Positions 26,515-35,630 of a DNA stretch of 51,495 nucleotides are shown here, piece after piece. Every line of letters starts with the position of its first letter. Position 1 is the first letter of the stretch. Under the pieces are notes generated by a model. The model made no database searches, was not told where the DNA came from, and was given only the letters and a program-made list of their open reading frames with translations. Made by a program: the position numbers and the translations under genes. The stretch covers positions 1 to 51,495 of the forward strand of contig CANJIU010000070.1 in NCBI GenBank assembly GCA_947474365.1. The letters are read 5' to 3'. Origin of the DNA: Opitutia bacterium. Its GTDB lineage: Bacteria > Verrucomicrobiota > Verrucomicrobiia > Opitutales > Opitutaceae.

Positions 26515-26540
26515 GGACTGCGGCGTTTCGCTGCGGGTCC
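26515..26540. terminator. hairpin between convergent receptor and sulfatase genes
   Basis: Within the 47-bp convergent spacer, GGACT(G)CGGCG and CGCTGCGGGTCC can pair as a 5-bp outer and 6-bp inner stem with a small bulge and a TTT loop. There is no T-tract, so it may act as a bidirectional hairpin of the Rho-assisted sort. The position favours a terminator role. Confidence 0.35.
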
Positions 26541-26548
26541 TGGCCACT

Positions 26549-27976
26549 TCAGCCCTTGGCTTTCTTCTTCGCGTTGGGTGCCTTCGTGGCGGGCGGATTC
26601 CACTCAGCGGACTTTGGATCCGGAACCGTCAGCGTTACCTTGTCGTCCAGCCGTTTCATCTCAGCGGCGAGCGCAGTTGTCATTGTAGCGATCCGCTGGG
26701 CGTGTTCGGGCCGGTCGGCGAGGTTCGTGACTTCCTGCGGATCGCTGCGCAGATCGAAGAGTTGGGTGCGATTGACCTGCGGGTAGCGGATGAGTTTCCA
26801 GCGATCGTCGCTGAAGGCGCGCTGGACGTCGCGGTAGCCAAACATCATCGACGACCGCGCGGGGGTGTCCGGATTGCGGAGGGTGGGCGTCAGGTCACGG
26901 CCTTCGCTGGCCTTGGGAGCGGCGATCCCGCAGAGCGCACCTAGGGTGGGCATGACGTCGAAGAGATAACACATCGCCTCCGTGGTTTTGTTGGCGGGAA
27001 TCCCCGGACCGGCGAAGATGAGCGGCACGCGCATCGAGTGTTCGTAGACGTTTTGTTTTCCAATGAGGCCGTGGCTGCCGCGCGCGACGCCGGAGTCGGC
27101 GGAGAAAACTATGATTGTGTTGTTCGCGTGCGGAGATTTTTCCAGGGTGTCGAGCACGCGGCCGATCAGCATGTCGAGGTAGGAAATATAACGGTAGTAC
27201 TCGGCGAGCATCTGCTGCACGTCGGCCGGTTTCCGCGGCCAGGGCAGCAGTACCTCGTCGCGGATCGCCATCTCGCCGTTGTTGAACGGATGCTGCGGGA
27301 GGAAATTGGCCGGCAGGGGAATCTTCGCCGGGTCATAGCGAACCGGATAGTCGTCGGGCACGATATGCGGATCATGCGGACCGTCGAAGGGGAGGTAGCA
27401 GAGGAACGGCTGGGAATGTTTCTCGCGGAGGAACTCGATCGCCGAATCGGCAAACGCGGCGCAGGCGTGGATCGGGCTGAGCACGGCCGGGGTGACGGTG
27501 CCGTTTTCCAGCCGGTTGAGGTGCGCCTTCATCGGATCGGTCATGCCGCCGGTGAAGATCGCCCCGGCGCGCTGGAAGCTCTTCGGGAGCGAGGGTGGAG
27601 TGTTGTGCCACTTGCCGCTCATGAACGTGGTGTAGCCAGCGCGGCCGAAGGCGGCGGGCCATGTTTCGTCGCGCAGCAGTTTCTCGTCGATGTGAAAGAG
27701 CGACTGCCCGGAGAGCAGCATCGCGCGCGAGGGTACACAGGTGGCGCCCTGCATGCCGCCCATCATGTAGGCGCGGTTGAACGCGACGCCGCGGCGCACG
27801 AGTTTGTCGAGGTTCGGCGTCTTGATGTGGGCGTTGCCGAGCGCGGCAATCGTGTCGGCGCGCTGGTCGTCGCAGAAGAAGACGAGGACGTTGGGTCGCG
27901 AAGTGTTGGCCGGAGCGGCGCAGAGTGAAACGGCGCAGAACGCGAGCAGGGCGATCCAGGCGAGGCGTGATTTCAT
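26549..27976 (-). CDS. secreted sulfatase (CVPSR type)
   Basis: 475 aa. The ATG at 27976 gives signal peptide MKSRLAWIALLAFCAVSLCA; the frame is open far upstream but there it is only a shadow of the transporter gene. Core motifs: NVLVFFCDDQRADT (29-42), CVPSR at 80-84 with Cys80 as the residue to be oxidised, GKWHNTPP, PFDGPHDPH and FSADSGVARGSHG. The DDQR and the PHDPH style recall choline- or iduronate-sulfatase-like S1 subfamilies rather than the arylsulfatase A style of the 8965-13515 cluster. A lysine-rich tail (NAKKKAKG) closes the protein. It is 89 bp downstream of the MFS transporter and may be in its transcript. Confidence 0.92.
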   Translation of the reverse strand: MKSRLAWIALLAFCAVSLCAAPANTSRPNVLVFFCDDQRADTIAALGNAHIKTPNLDKLVRRGVAFNRAYMMGGMQGATCVPSRAMLLSGQSLFHIDEKLLRDETWPAAFGRAGYTTFMSGKWHNTPPSLPKSFQRAGAIFTGGMTDPMKAHLNRLENGTVTPAVLSPIHACAAFADSAIEFLREKHSQPFLCYLPFDGPHDPHIVPDDYPVRYDPAKIPLPANFLPQHPFNNGEMAIRDEVLLPWPRKPADVQQMLAEYYRYISYLDMLIGRVLDTLEKSPHANNTIIVFSADSGVARGSHGLIGKQNVYEHSMRVPLIFAGPGIPANKTTEAMCYLFDVMPTLGALCGIAAPKASEGRDLTPTLRNPDTPARSSMMFGYRDVQRAFSDDRWKLIRYPQVNRTQLFDLRSDPQEVTNLADRPEHAQRIATMTTALAAEMKRLDDKVTLTVPDPKSAEWNPPATKAPNAKKKAKG

Positions 27977-28065
27977 CGGGAAAGGAAGAAGGCGACGTGC
28001 GGTCGGGTGCAAGCGCGGTTTGGCGCGGCCGCGCCACGCGGCGGGGACGAACGCGGGGTGACCGG

Positions 28066-29325
28066 TCAAGGTGTGTTGGGCCTCGGTTGTTCGCGCCGCA
28101 CGGTGTTCCAGAGGACGACGGCCGCGATCGGATGGAGGACGGCGAGCGCGATAAAGACGCGTCCCGCCCCGAAGGTTCCGATCAGGTGGCCGACATACAC
28201 ATTGAAGAGCATCGCTCCCGTCGCACCGAAGGCGCCGGCAATTCCCCACACGCTGCCCACGTTGGCGGCCGGAAACGTGTCGGCCACGACGACGCCGAGA
28301 CTGAAAAGCCAGGTGAGGCAAACTGCGCCGACGACGCTGAAGATCGCGAGGGTGGAAAACGGATGCGGGAAATAAGGTGTCAGCGCGCAAATCGGCGCGA
28401 GCGCGGCGGCTCCGGCGAGAACAAGCTTCCGGGCGCGTAACGGCGCCACGCCGCGTCGCACCAACCGGTCCGAAAGGACCGCGCTGCCCACGCCACCGAG
28501 GTCGGTCACGAGAAACGGAATCCAACCGAGCGTTGCGATTTGCGCGAGGGTGAGGCCGGAGCGTTCCTGCAGATAGCCCGGCAGCCAGAAGAGACAGAAG
28601 TACCACACGGGATCGCTGATGAAACGGCTCAGGACGATGCCCCAGAGACTGCGCGTACGCCAAAGCTGCGGCCACGTAAATGCAGGAACCTGATCCACGG
28701 TAACTACGCCATGAATCGGTGCTTGGTCCGCGGCGACGGGTGGATCCCGGTAGATGAACCGCCAGGCCACGGCCAGTGCCAGCCCGACGAGACCCGGCAC
28801 GAGAAACGCGGCGTGCCAGCCGAATTTCACTGCGAGGCCCGCGACGATGGGCACGGCGACAATCGCGCCGACCGTGCTGCCCGCGGCGCAGATGCTGTTG
28901 GCGGTGGCGCGCAGGGCTGGCGGAAACCAGAGCGTCACCACGCGCAATTGAGCGGGAAAACTCGTGGGTTCGGCGACTCCGAGCAGGCCGCGCGAAAACG
29001 CGAGCTGGCCAAAGGTGTTGGCAAACGCGCCGCCGAGGCACGCGCCCGACCACGCCACGATGCCGTAAAGCATGACCTGTCCGGATCCAAACCGGTCCAC
29101 CAGCCAGCCCGCCGCCGCGTAGGTGCTCGCGTAGCAAAAAACGAAGGCGTTGATCAGCGTCGCGTACCCGCTGTCATCGAGTCCGAACTGGGTCTTCAGC
29201 GTGGGCTTCAGCACGGAGACGATCTGCCGGTCCACGTAGTTGAGCACCATCACCGCAAAAATGACGACGAGGATCAGCCAGCGCCGGCGTTCGGGACGCA
29301 ACCAGGATGGGGTGGCGGAACTCAT
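28066..29325 (-). CDS. MFS transporter, hexuronate/anion:cation symporter type
   Basis: 419 aa, 12 predicted inner-membrane helices. The first loop has the ACS-family phrase LNYVDRQIVSVLKPTLKTQF (about 29-48), then GWLVDRFGSGQVM between helices 2 and 3, and GLLGVAEPTSFPAQ in helix 4, all as in ExuT/GudP-type carriers for hexuronates, aldarates and galactonate. Cytoplasmic linker at about 205-225. The substrate is therefore probably a sugar acid, which suits the sugar-acid dehydratase operon at 15193-16359. Upstream (29407-29429) lies a perfect palindrome that is a good operator candidate; downstream is a sulfatase. Confidence 0.92.
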   Translation of the reverse strand: MSSATPSWLRPERRRWLILVVIFAVMVLNYVDRQIVSVLKPTLKTQFGLDDSGYATLINAFVFCYASTYAAAGWLVDRFGSGQVMLYGIVAWSGACLGGAFANTFGQLAFSRGLLGVAEPTSFPAQLRVVTLWFPPALRATANSICAAGSTVGAIVAVPIVAGLAVKFGWHAAFLVPGLVGLALAVAWRFIYRDPPVAADQAPIHGVVTVDQVPAFTWPQLWRTRSLWGIVLSRFISDPVWYFCLFWLPGYLQERSGLTLAQIATLGWIPFLVTDLGGVGSAVLSDRLVRRGVAPLRARKLVLAGAAALAPICALTPYFPHPFSTLAIFSVVGAVCLTWLFSLGVVVADTFPAANVGSVWGIAGAFGATGAMLFNVYVGHLIGTFGAGRVFIALAVLHPIAAVVLWNTVRREQPRPNTP

Positions 29326-29406
29326 GACGAATCACGGCGACGACCAGTTGGTGGCTCGCTGAGGTTTCCAAAGTGATCGCGTCCAACGCTCTCCGTTCTC
29401 AAAGGT

Positions 29407-29429
29407 ATTTTCACGTAATACGTGAAAAT
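29407..29429. promoter_or_regulatory. 10-3-10 palindrome, candidate operator of MFS gene
   Basis: Arms ATTTTCACGT (29407-29416) and ACGTGAAAAT (29420-29429) pair perfectly around AAT. It stands 81 bp upstream of the transporter ATG and 71 bp behind the beta-helix gene stop, in an AT-rich island of an otherwise GC-rich stretch. The size and spacing suit a dimeric GntR- or LacI-type repressor. No such regulator gene is in the window. Confidence 0.6.
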
Positions 29430-29500
29430 GGAATCGGCCCGAAGGATGGTGCGGCACGCGACGGAACGACGTCGCGGGGAGCGGAACGGGGAGTCCGCGT

Positions 29501-30973
29501 TCATGGGCGGGCGCGGGGCGCGACGGGATCGCGCGCGGCGGCGGCGAGCGTCTCCACCCGGTTGTTCGTGCCGTCGTCGTGCAGAATTTTTCCCCCGGTG
29601 TAGACGACGCAGTCGCGGGCGGTCGTGCTGAACACAATCGGCTGGCCGGTGTAATTGCGCAGCTCGACGCCACGGGCGCCGGTCAAACTCTCCAGCGTCG
29701 TGGTGGGATCGCGGAAATGGTGGGCGTCGGCCCAAAAGGTTTCGCCGAACACGATCGGTACGGTGCCGGCGGAGCGGTGGTCGGTGTGATTTCTGAGCGT
29801 GATAACGTGACCGGTGCCGTTGATTTCCGCCAGACGGCGAGGAGGAAATTCGCTGGCGCTCTCCATCAACTCCAGCTCGACCCGGCAGCCGTGATCTTTC
29901 TTTTGCCGCAACGCGAGCAGCGGTCCGTACCTCGCATCGCCCTTGCTCGCGGTGATGGTGCCACCGGACGGGACGGAGAAGCCCTGCTGATCGCATCCGA
30001 GCGAGGTGCAGCCTGAGATCGCCACCGCGCCGCTGGCCGCTTCCAAATCAAAACCGGAGCGCATGTTTTTCACCGTCGTGTTGATCACGGTGATTTTGTC
30101 CGTGCGCCGTCCCCCGACCTGGCTGCCGCTCGGATAGGCACGGACGCCATCTTCGTTGAGCGAGACGATCCGTCCCGGTTCAATCCGGCCGGGAGGATAG
30201 TCACTCTTGAAATCGACCTCGAAAGCGGGTCCGGATGTCTCCCGCAACATCTCATCCGTGCGACGCAACTCGCCTTCGACGTAGCAGTCTTGGATGAGCG
30301 TGTTCACGGCGCCCTGCATCACGATGCCGTGCCCAAAGACGCGCGCGATGACCTTGGCGCCGACGATGCGGTTGTCGCGGCCGGTGATCAGCAGGCACGA
30401 TTGCTTGTGCAATTCCACGAGGGCGTGCGAGCCCTTGCCGAGCAGGTTGCCGTAGCCGTAGGGCGCCGAGCCGCGCGGCCGAAGGGTCACGTTTTCGATC
30501 GTGTTGCCGTTGCCGATCACGTGCATCATTCGCAGTCCGCCCTTGCCGGGAGGCGTGTCGCCGCGATCGTTGACAGTCAGGCCGGTGATCGTCGTGCGAT
30601 TGCCCGAAACGAAAATCTTGTCGAACGGTCCGCGAACCGCCTGGTGCAGCTTCGTGTCGATCGTGATGACGACATCGGTGAGGTCGTAGGTGCTGTCGTC
30701 GCCGGCAAAATGGAGCAGGTAATTGACGCGATATTCCCCGGTGGCTTGGCCCGGCTTTGCGGGATGTTTCACGGACGCGGAGCCCGAGAGCGCCGCATCG
30801 TCCAGGACGTAGGTGCCCGGTTTCATTTTCACCCGCACATGGCTGAGGCCGGCGTGGTGGGCGAGACCGGCCAGGCTGTCGACGGTGGTGACGGCAGCCG
30901 CGTCCGCCGCCGCCACTCGGCAGCAGAGAAGGGAGGAGATAAGAAGCAGGGCGGCTGCTTGGCGGGATTTCAT
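29501..30973 (-). CDS. secreted right-handed parallel beta-helix protein
   Basis: 490 aa. The ATG at 30973 yields signal peptide MKSRQAAALLLISSLLCCRV then AAA; an ATG at 31003 would add ten residues. The fold is indicated by many short turn repeats with N and G at regular intervals (NRTTITGLTVNDRG, GNTIENVTL, RDNRIVGAKVIA, NTLIQDCYV, TDKITVINTTVKNM, AVAISGCTSLGC). Such helices occur in polysaccharide lyases, epimerases and GH28-like hydrolases; the N-terminal VRVKMKPGTYVL phrase is common among PL6-like and related lyases, but I cannot point to the catalytic Lys/Arg. It starts 19 bp after the TonB receptor gene, so the two are almost certainly co-transcribed. Confidence 0.85.
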   Translation of the reverse strand: MKSRQAAALLLISSLLCCRVAAADAAAVTTVDSLAGLAHHAGLSHVRVKMKPGTYVLDDAALSGSASVKHPAKPGQATGEYRVNYLLHFAGDDSTYDLTDVVITIDTKLHQAVRGPFDKIFVSGNRTTITGLTVNDRGDTPPGKGGLRMMHVIGNGNTIENVTLRPRGSAPYGYGNLLGKGSHALVELHKQSCLLITGRDNRIVGAKVIARVFGHGIVMQGAVNTLIQDCYVEGELRRTDEMLRETSGPAFEVDFKSDYPPGRIEPGRIVSLNEDGVRAYPSGSQVGGRRTDKITVINTTVKNMRSGFDLEAASGAVAISGCTSLGCDQQGFSVPSGGTITASKGDARYGPLLALRQKKDHGCRVELELMESASEFPPRRLAEINGTGHVITLRNHTDHRSAGTVPIVFGETFWADAHHFRDPTTTLESLTGARGVELRNYTGQPIVFSTTARDCVVYTGGKILHDDGTNNRVETLAAAARDPVAPRARP

Positions 30974-30992
30974 CGATACCCGTGTGGGCGTC

Positions 30993-33900
30993 TTAGAACA
31001 CACCCTTCACGCCAAATGTCCATGTCGTGCCGAAGACCTGGTATCCGCTCCACAACGCCGGATCTGCATTGGGTTTCTGCAGGGTGATGTAGGCGGCGTT
31101 GGTCAGGTTGCGGGCGCTCACGAACAGGCTGTAACGTCGGGTCAGCCGGTAGCCGAAACTGGTGTCGAGGGTCGTGCGGTGGCGGACGTGATTCGTGCCC
31201 GCGACATTGGTGGGCACGTCGTCGTTCCACTTGCCGTTGACGGACACGTTGAACCGCCCCTGGGCGAAGGATGCGCCGAAACTGACGGAATGCGGCGACA
31301 TGCTGGGCATGATGGTCTCCGCGTAGTTGCGCGTGTAGCTGGCGCGCACGGTGACCCCGTTGAGCGGGCGGGGGAGGAACGACAGGCTCTGGCTGTACTC
31401 GAGCTCCATGCCGCGCACCTGCACCCGGTTGGTGACGTTCGTGGTGGTGACGAACGTATATCCTGCCAGATCCGATTCGGTGTAGCCGAATTCAACCGGC
31501 GTAAGTTCGTCCGATTGCAGGAGATTCTTCACGTTGTTCTGGTAGAAATTAATCCCCAGAATCCCCACCGGTTCGAAGTAGTAGGCCAGGCGCGCGGAGT
31601 AATTGTCGGAAGTCTCCGGCTTCAGGTTTACGTTCGGCACCGTCGCCCGCAGCGCCTGATCATTGATGAGCCAGACGCCTGCAATCTGGGCGAGCTCGGG
31701 CCGCCGGATCGTGCTGCTGTATCCGGCGTGAAAACTCAGGTTGGGGCTGAAGTAGTATTTGAACGAGGCGCTCGGAAAATAATTGTCGTAGCTGCCGAGA
31801 CGGTGAATGCGGGGCTTGGTGAAAAACTGATAGTTGATCCCGGGAATGGTCGTGGCGCGGGTGTTGGCGGGATACCCTGCGGCCCGAACCTGCGCGTTGG
31901 TGAGGGGATCGAACTCAAGCGAGTCGGTGCCGGTTTTCTCCCACCGGAGCCCGGCGCGGAACGTCGCCTTGCCCAGCGTCGAGGTGCCCATCAGGAACGC
32001 GGCGTCAACCTGCTCCTCGTAGTGCCGCGTGTTGGCCACATTCGCGTTGAAGTAGTTGTTCACCGGCAGGAACAGCTGGAAATAGTCCGGGTGGTCGAGG
32101 AAGGCTTGGCCGATGCGGCGCATGTCCGGCATGAAGAGCGGCCGGCCGGACGACGGCGTCACGCTCCCGTCGAGCGCCCCGGTATCGAGCGAGAGCGGCG
32201 AGGTGAAGTTGGCCCAGCCGCCAACGGGTCCCCCGCCCGGGCCGACGTAGTTGTACCGGATCGAACCGAGCTTGCTCTTCAGATCGAACGTATCGTGTTT
32301 GGTTTTCACGCCCGTTTTCCAGGTTACGGGCAGGAACCGGTCCGTCTTCAACGTGCCGGTGACATCACCGCTGTAAACCTGGGCGCGCAAACTGCGGCCG
32401 TCGTTGATGTTTGCCTCCGGGCTGGTGTAGCTGGCGCCGTTGGCGAGGTCGGGGCCCGCCACCTGGGTGATCTTCCAGTCCGCGGCCGAGGTGGAGCTCC
32501 GTTCCGCGCGAAAGGCGATGTTGGCCGCCGTCGGACTCACCATGTTGCGAATCGTGCCCTGCTGGTTCAGCGGATCGTACCAGCCGCGTGAGATCGAGTT
32601 GGCGAACCGGCCCTCGATGAGCAGGTCGCCGAGCTTGTATTCGAATTTTGGCAGATAGGTGAACGTCTGGCCGGCCTTGGAGTTTCGCGACGGAGCCACG
32701 GCGACGTTGGCGGTCGTGGAGGTGGTGAAACGCAGGAGCGGATCGTCGCCCACCACCGTGCCGCGCGCGCCGGTGTTGAAGTCGGCGACCTGCTGGGCCA
32801 TCCACAGGTAGGACCAGTTGTAGATGAGCCCGAGCGAGACGACCAACTGACGCGTCGCTTTGAAGTCGGTGGTCAAGGTGGTGGTGAACCGCTCGTTGAA
32901 CCGGGGCGAATGGGTCAGCCCGATGCCCGTGATCACGACCGGGCGCCGGTCCGTCGCCGTTGGGGTGCGATTGAAGCTGAGCGAGGTGGCGAGGACTTCC
33001 TGGTAGACGTTTGACTCGCTGATGTTCAGGACCACGCCGAGGCGCTTGTCCAGGAAGACGTCGGAGAACTCGAAGATTCCTCCCGGGCGAAATTTGCGGC
33101 TGTGCCGGTCGTCACCGGGGCCCGGTGTCCGGCGCAGATTAAGTTCCTCCGAGTGCGCGCTGGCATTGGCCTGCACCATGATCCGGCGACCCGCCCGATC
33201 GAAGGCGCGTTTCGTCTTCAGGTTGATCGTGCCGGCGGGTGCGTTGGCATCGACGTCGGCGCTGACGGTCTTTGAGACTTCGATCGAGTCCATGCTGCTG
33301 AGCGAGACCTGCTCGAAGGAGAACACCCGGGCGTCGGACCCGCCGCCCGTGCTGCTCGGGTCCGCGCTGGCGAGCGACACTCCGTCCAGGGTGACCGCTG
33401 TGTATTCGGAACCGAGTCCGCGCAGGCTGACGTTGCGGATCTCGCCGAAACTCATCTCGACTTCGACGCCGGGCAGATGCTTGAGGAATTCGCCCACATT
33501 GCCCTCGGCGTTGTCGCCAAACACATCGGACGCGACCGTGTTGGTGATGTTCATCGACCGGCGTTGCTCCATGATGGCCTTCGCATTTCCCTCGCGCGCG
33601 CCGGCCACCACGAAGGCGTTCAGTTGGATCGGTTCGCCGTCGGTCGTCGCCTGCAGGGTGCTGATCAAATCGAAGTCCCGGGTGACCGTCGCTCCGGCTG
33701 GCACGTCCACCGTCGCGGTCGCGCTGCGATAGCCGGTGTAGGTGACGGTCAGGGTGGCTTGGCCCGCCGCCACTGGCGAAAGCCGGAATTCCCCGGCGGG
33801 GCCAGACGTCACCGCCTGGCCGGTTCCTTGAACGCGGATCTCGGCATTGCGCAGATACTCCCCCGTTGCGGGATTGAAGATCCGGCCGGCGATGACACCC

Positions 33901-34010
33901 GGGCTGGGGAGAGTGGTTTGGGCGGACAGCGCCACGGCCGTGCCCAGGCCGGCGATGAGGGCAAGAAGAACACGGGTCCGCGCGGGGCGGGGAGTTTTCC
34001 GGAAGGACAT
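30993..34010 (-). CDS. TonB-dependent receptor with N-terminal CarboxypepD-reg-like domain
   Basis: 1005 aa. Signal peptide within residues 1-31 (VLLALIAGLGTAVALSAQ). Residues about 38-115 form a carboxypeptidase regulatory-like beta-sandwich (GVIAGRIFNPATGEYLRNAE, YTGYRS). TonB-box-like IQLNAFVVAGAREG is at about 128-141. The plug follows to about 275 (NVGEFLKHLPGVEVEM, LRGLGSEYTAVTLDGV, SMDSIEVSKTVSADVDANAP, AGTINLKTK), then the barrel, ending in WTFGVKGVF with a terminal Phe. Closest in style to the oligosaccharide receptors of Caulobacter and Xanthomonas type. The beta-helix gene follows after 19 bp and a sulfatase lies upstream, so the imported ligand is probably a product of those enzymes. 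No SusD. Confidence 0.94.
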   Translation of the reverse strand: MSFRKTPRPARTRVLLALIAGLGTAVALSAQTTLPSPGVIAGRIFNPATGEYLRNAEIRVQGTGQAVTSGPAGEFRLSPVAAGQATLTVTYTGYRSATATVDVPAGATVTRDFDLISTLQATTDGEPIQLNAFVVAGAREGNAKAIMEQRRSMNITNTVASDVFGDNAEGNVGEFLKHLPGVEVEMSFGEIRNVSLRGLGSEYTAVTLDGVSLASADPSSTGGGSDARVFSFEQVSLSSMDSIEVSKTVSADVDANAPAGTINLKTKRAFDRAGRRIMVQANASAHSEELNLRRTPGPGDDRHSRKFRPGGIFEFSDVFLDKRLGVVLNISESNVYQEVLATSLSFNRTPTATDRRPVVITGIGLTHSPRFNERFTTTLTTDFKATRQLVVSLGLIYNWSYLWMAQQVADFNTGARGTVVGDDPLLRFTTSTTANVAVAPSRNSKAGQTFTYLPKFEYKLGDLLIEGRFANSISRGWYDPLNQQGTIRNMVSPTAANIAFRAERSSTSAADWKITQVAGPDLANGASYTSPEANINDGRSLRAQVYSGDVTGTLKTDRFLPVTWKTGVKTKHDTFDLKSKLGSIRYNYVGPGGGPVGGWANFTSPLSLDTGALDGSVTPSSGRPLFMPDMRRIGQAFLDHPDYFQLFLPVNNYFNANVANTRHYEEQVDAAFLMGTSTLGKATFRAGLRWEKTGTDSLEFDPLTNAQVRAAGYPANTRATTIPGINYQFFTKPRIHRLGSYDNYFPSASFKYYFSPNLSFHAGYSSTIRRPELAQIAGVWLINDQALRATVPNVNLKPETSDNYSARLAYYFEPVGILGINFYQNNVKNLLQSDELTPVEFGYTESDLAGYTFVTTTNVTNRVQVRGMELEYSQSLSFLPRPLNGVTVRASYTRNYAETIMPSMSPHSVSFGASFAQGRFNVSVNGKWNDDVPTNVAGTNHVRHRTTLDTSFGYRLTRRYSLFVSARNLTNAAYITLQKPNADPALWSGYQVFGTTWTFGVKGVF

Positions 34011-34205
34011 GGTGACGGGGTTGGAGGTGGCCGCTTGGAGTGGTCAGGGCCCCGATCCGGACGGATTGGACTCGATGGATTCGGCCGTCCCGCCGGTGGA
34101 GTTGAGGTGGTGTGCGGTCGGAAGAGGAATGATGCGAAAGCCGGTCAAAGGGGAATGGAGCGGCCCGGCGAAGACGACCCTCCACGCTGGCGCGGTTTCT
34201 GGCGG

Positions 34206-35585
34206 CTACTTCTTCTTCGCGTTGGGCTGACGGGCAGTCGGGTTGCCGGACTTGGCGCCATCGGCTCCGATTTCCGCGTGCAGCGCGCGCATCGTGGCGG
34301 TCATCGCTTTCAAACGGTCGGGGTGCTGGCTCGCGACGTTTTGTTTTTCACCAATGTCGGCGGTGAGATCGTAGAGTTCGAATTGATCGAGCTTGGAATT
34401 CGCGAGAAGCTTCCAACGACCGTCGCGGAGGGACACGGCCCACGGATCGCTGATGGCGAAATCATATTGCCAGTAGAGCGGATGAGGACGCCGGATCGGT
34501 TTGCCGGCTAAGAAGGGGAGCAGGCTCGCGCCGTCGAGCGCGCGGTCCTTCGGCGGCTCGATACCGGCGAGGGCGCAGGCGGTCGGGAGGAAGTCGACGT
34601 TGCAAATCGGCTCGGCGCTGGTCGTGCCGGCCTTCGCGTGGCCGGGCCAGCGCACGATGCCGGGCACGCGATAGCCGGCCTCAGTAATGTGGAGCTTCAT
34701 GCCGCGCAGCGGGCCGGGCGAACCATGGCTGCGCTGGGCGCCCTTGTACCGATTCAAGGTCTCGGGGCCGTTGTCGCTGGTGAAGAAGATGAAGGTGTTC
34801 TCGCGGAGGCCATGCTCATCGAGATATTTCAGGAGCTTGCCGACGGCGGCGTCCATCTGCGTTGCGGCGCCAAAGTAATGGCGGCGGTCGAGGTTCGCCT
34901 CGTTCGGGTACTGAGCGAGGAACTCATCCGCGGCGGCGACCGGCTCGTGCGTCTCATGAAACCAGAGATTCAGGAAGAACGGCGCGTCCTTCGCCTGCTT
35001 CGTCTCATCGAGCCAACGCAGGGCCTCGGCGACCACGAGGTGGGACGAGGGCCCTTGGAGTTCGCCCGCCGGCTGGCCGTTGCGGATGAAATTGCGTGGG
35101 TTGAGATGGCTCGGCGCGGCGTTGTTCTGCGTGTAGAGCCAATGATCAAATCCGGCGTCGCCCGGCGTGCGCTCGCTGCCATCGGTGCGGCTATTGAGGT
35201 GCCACTTGCCGGCGTGAAACGTGTGGTAGCCGGCTTTTTTCAGGAGCTGTGCGACGGTGATTTCAGCCGGGCGCAGGAAAATTCCGGTCTGCGGCGGAAT
35301 CCAGTCGCGGATGCCGAGGCGGTTTGGGTTCCGCCCCGTCATCAGCCCGGCGCGGGAGGGTGAGCAGACGGGCGACGCGGAATAGCAATCGGTGAAGCGA
35401 ACGCCATCGCGGGCGAGCTGATCGAGGTTCGGCGTGTGGATGTTCGGATTGGCGAAGCAGCTGAGATCGCCGTAGCCGAGGTCATCGCAGAGGAGGACGA
35501 TGATGTTGGGACGGGAGGAGGGCGCGGCGGCGGATGCCAGCGCAGGCAGCAGCGCGAACAGGAGCGGCAGAAGAAAACGTTTCAT
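34206..35585 (-). CDS. secreted arylsulfatase (CSPSR type)
   Basis: 459 aa, signal peptide MKRFLLPLLFALLPALASAA. It has NIIVLLCDDLGYGD (27-40), CSPSR at 74-78 (Cys74 to become formylglycine), FHAGKWHLNS, NLWFHETHEPV and FFTSDNGPET, all as expected for S1 sulfatases. The C-terminus is Lys-rich (RQPNAKKK), much like the tail of the sulfatase at 26549, which suggests a shared origin of the tails. It is 45 bp downstream of the alpha/beta hydrolase and 195 bp upstream of the TonB receptor gene on the same strand. The substrate is not assignable. Confidence 0.93.
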   Translation of the reverse strand: MKRFLLPLLFALLPALASAAAPSSRPNIIVLLCDDLGYGDLSCFANPNIHTPNLDQLARDGVRFTDCYSASPVCSPSRAGLMTGRNPNRLGIRDWIPPQTGIFLRPAEITVAQLLKKAGYHTFHAGKWHLNSRTDGSERTPGDAGFDHWLYTQNNAAPSHLNPRNFIRNGQPAGELQGPSSHLVVAEALRWLDETKQAKDAPFFLNLWFHETHEPVAAADEFLAQYPNEANLDRRHYFGAATQMDAAVGKLLKYLDEHGLRENTFIFFTSDNGPETLNRYKGAQRSHGSPGPLRGMKLHITEAGYRVPGIVRWPGHAKAGTTSAEPICNVDFLPTACALAGIEPPKDRALDGASLLPFLAGKPIRRPHPLYWQYDFAISDPWAVSLRDGRWKLLANSKLDQFELYDLTADIGEKQNVASQHPDRLKAMTATMRALHAEIGADGAKSGNPTARQPNAKKK

Positions 35586-35630
35586 CGAGCGGAGAAAGAG
35601 GCGGGTTGAGTGCGCGCGTGGCCGGGTCGA

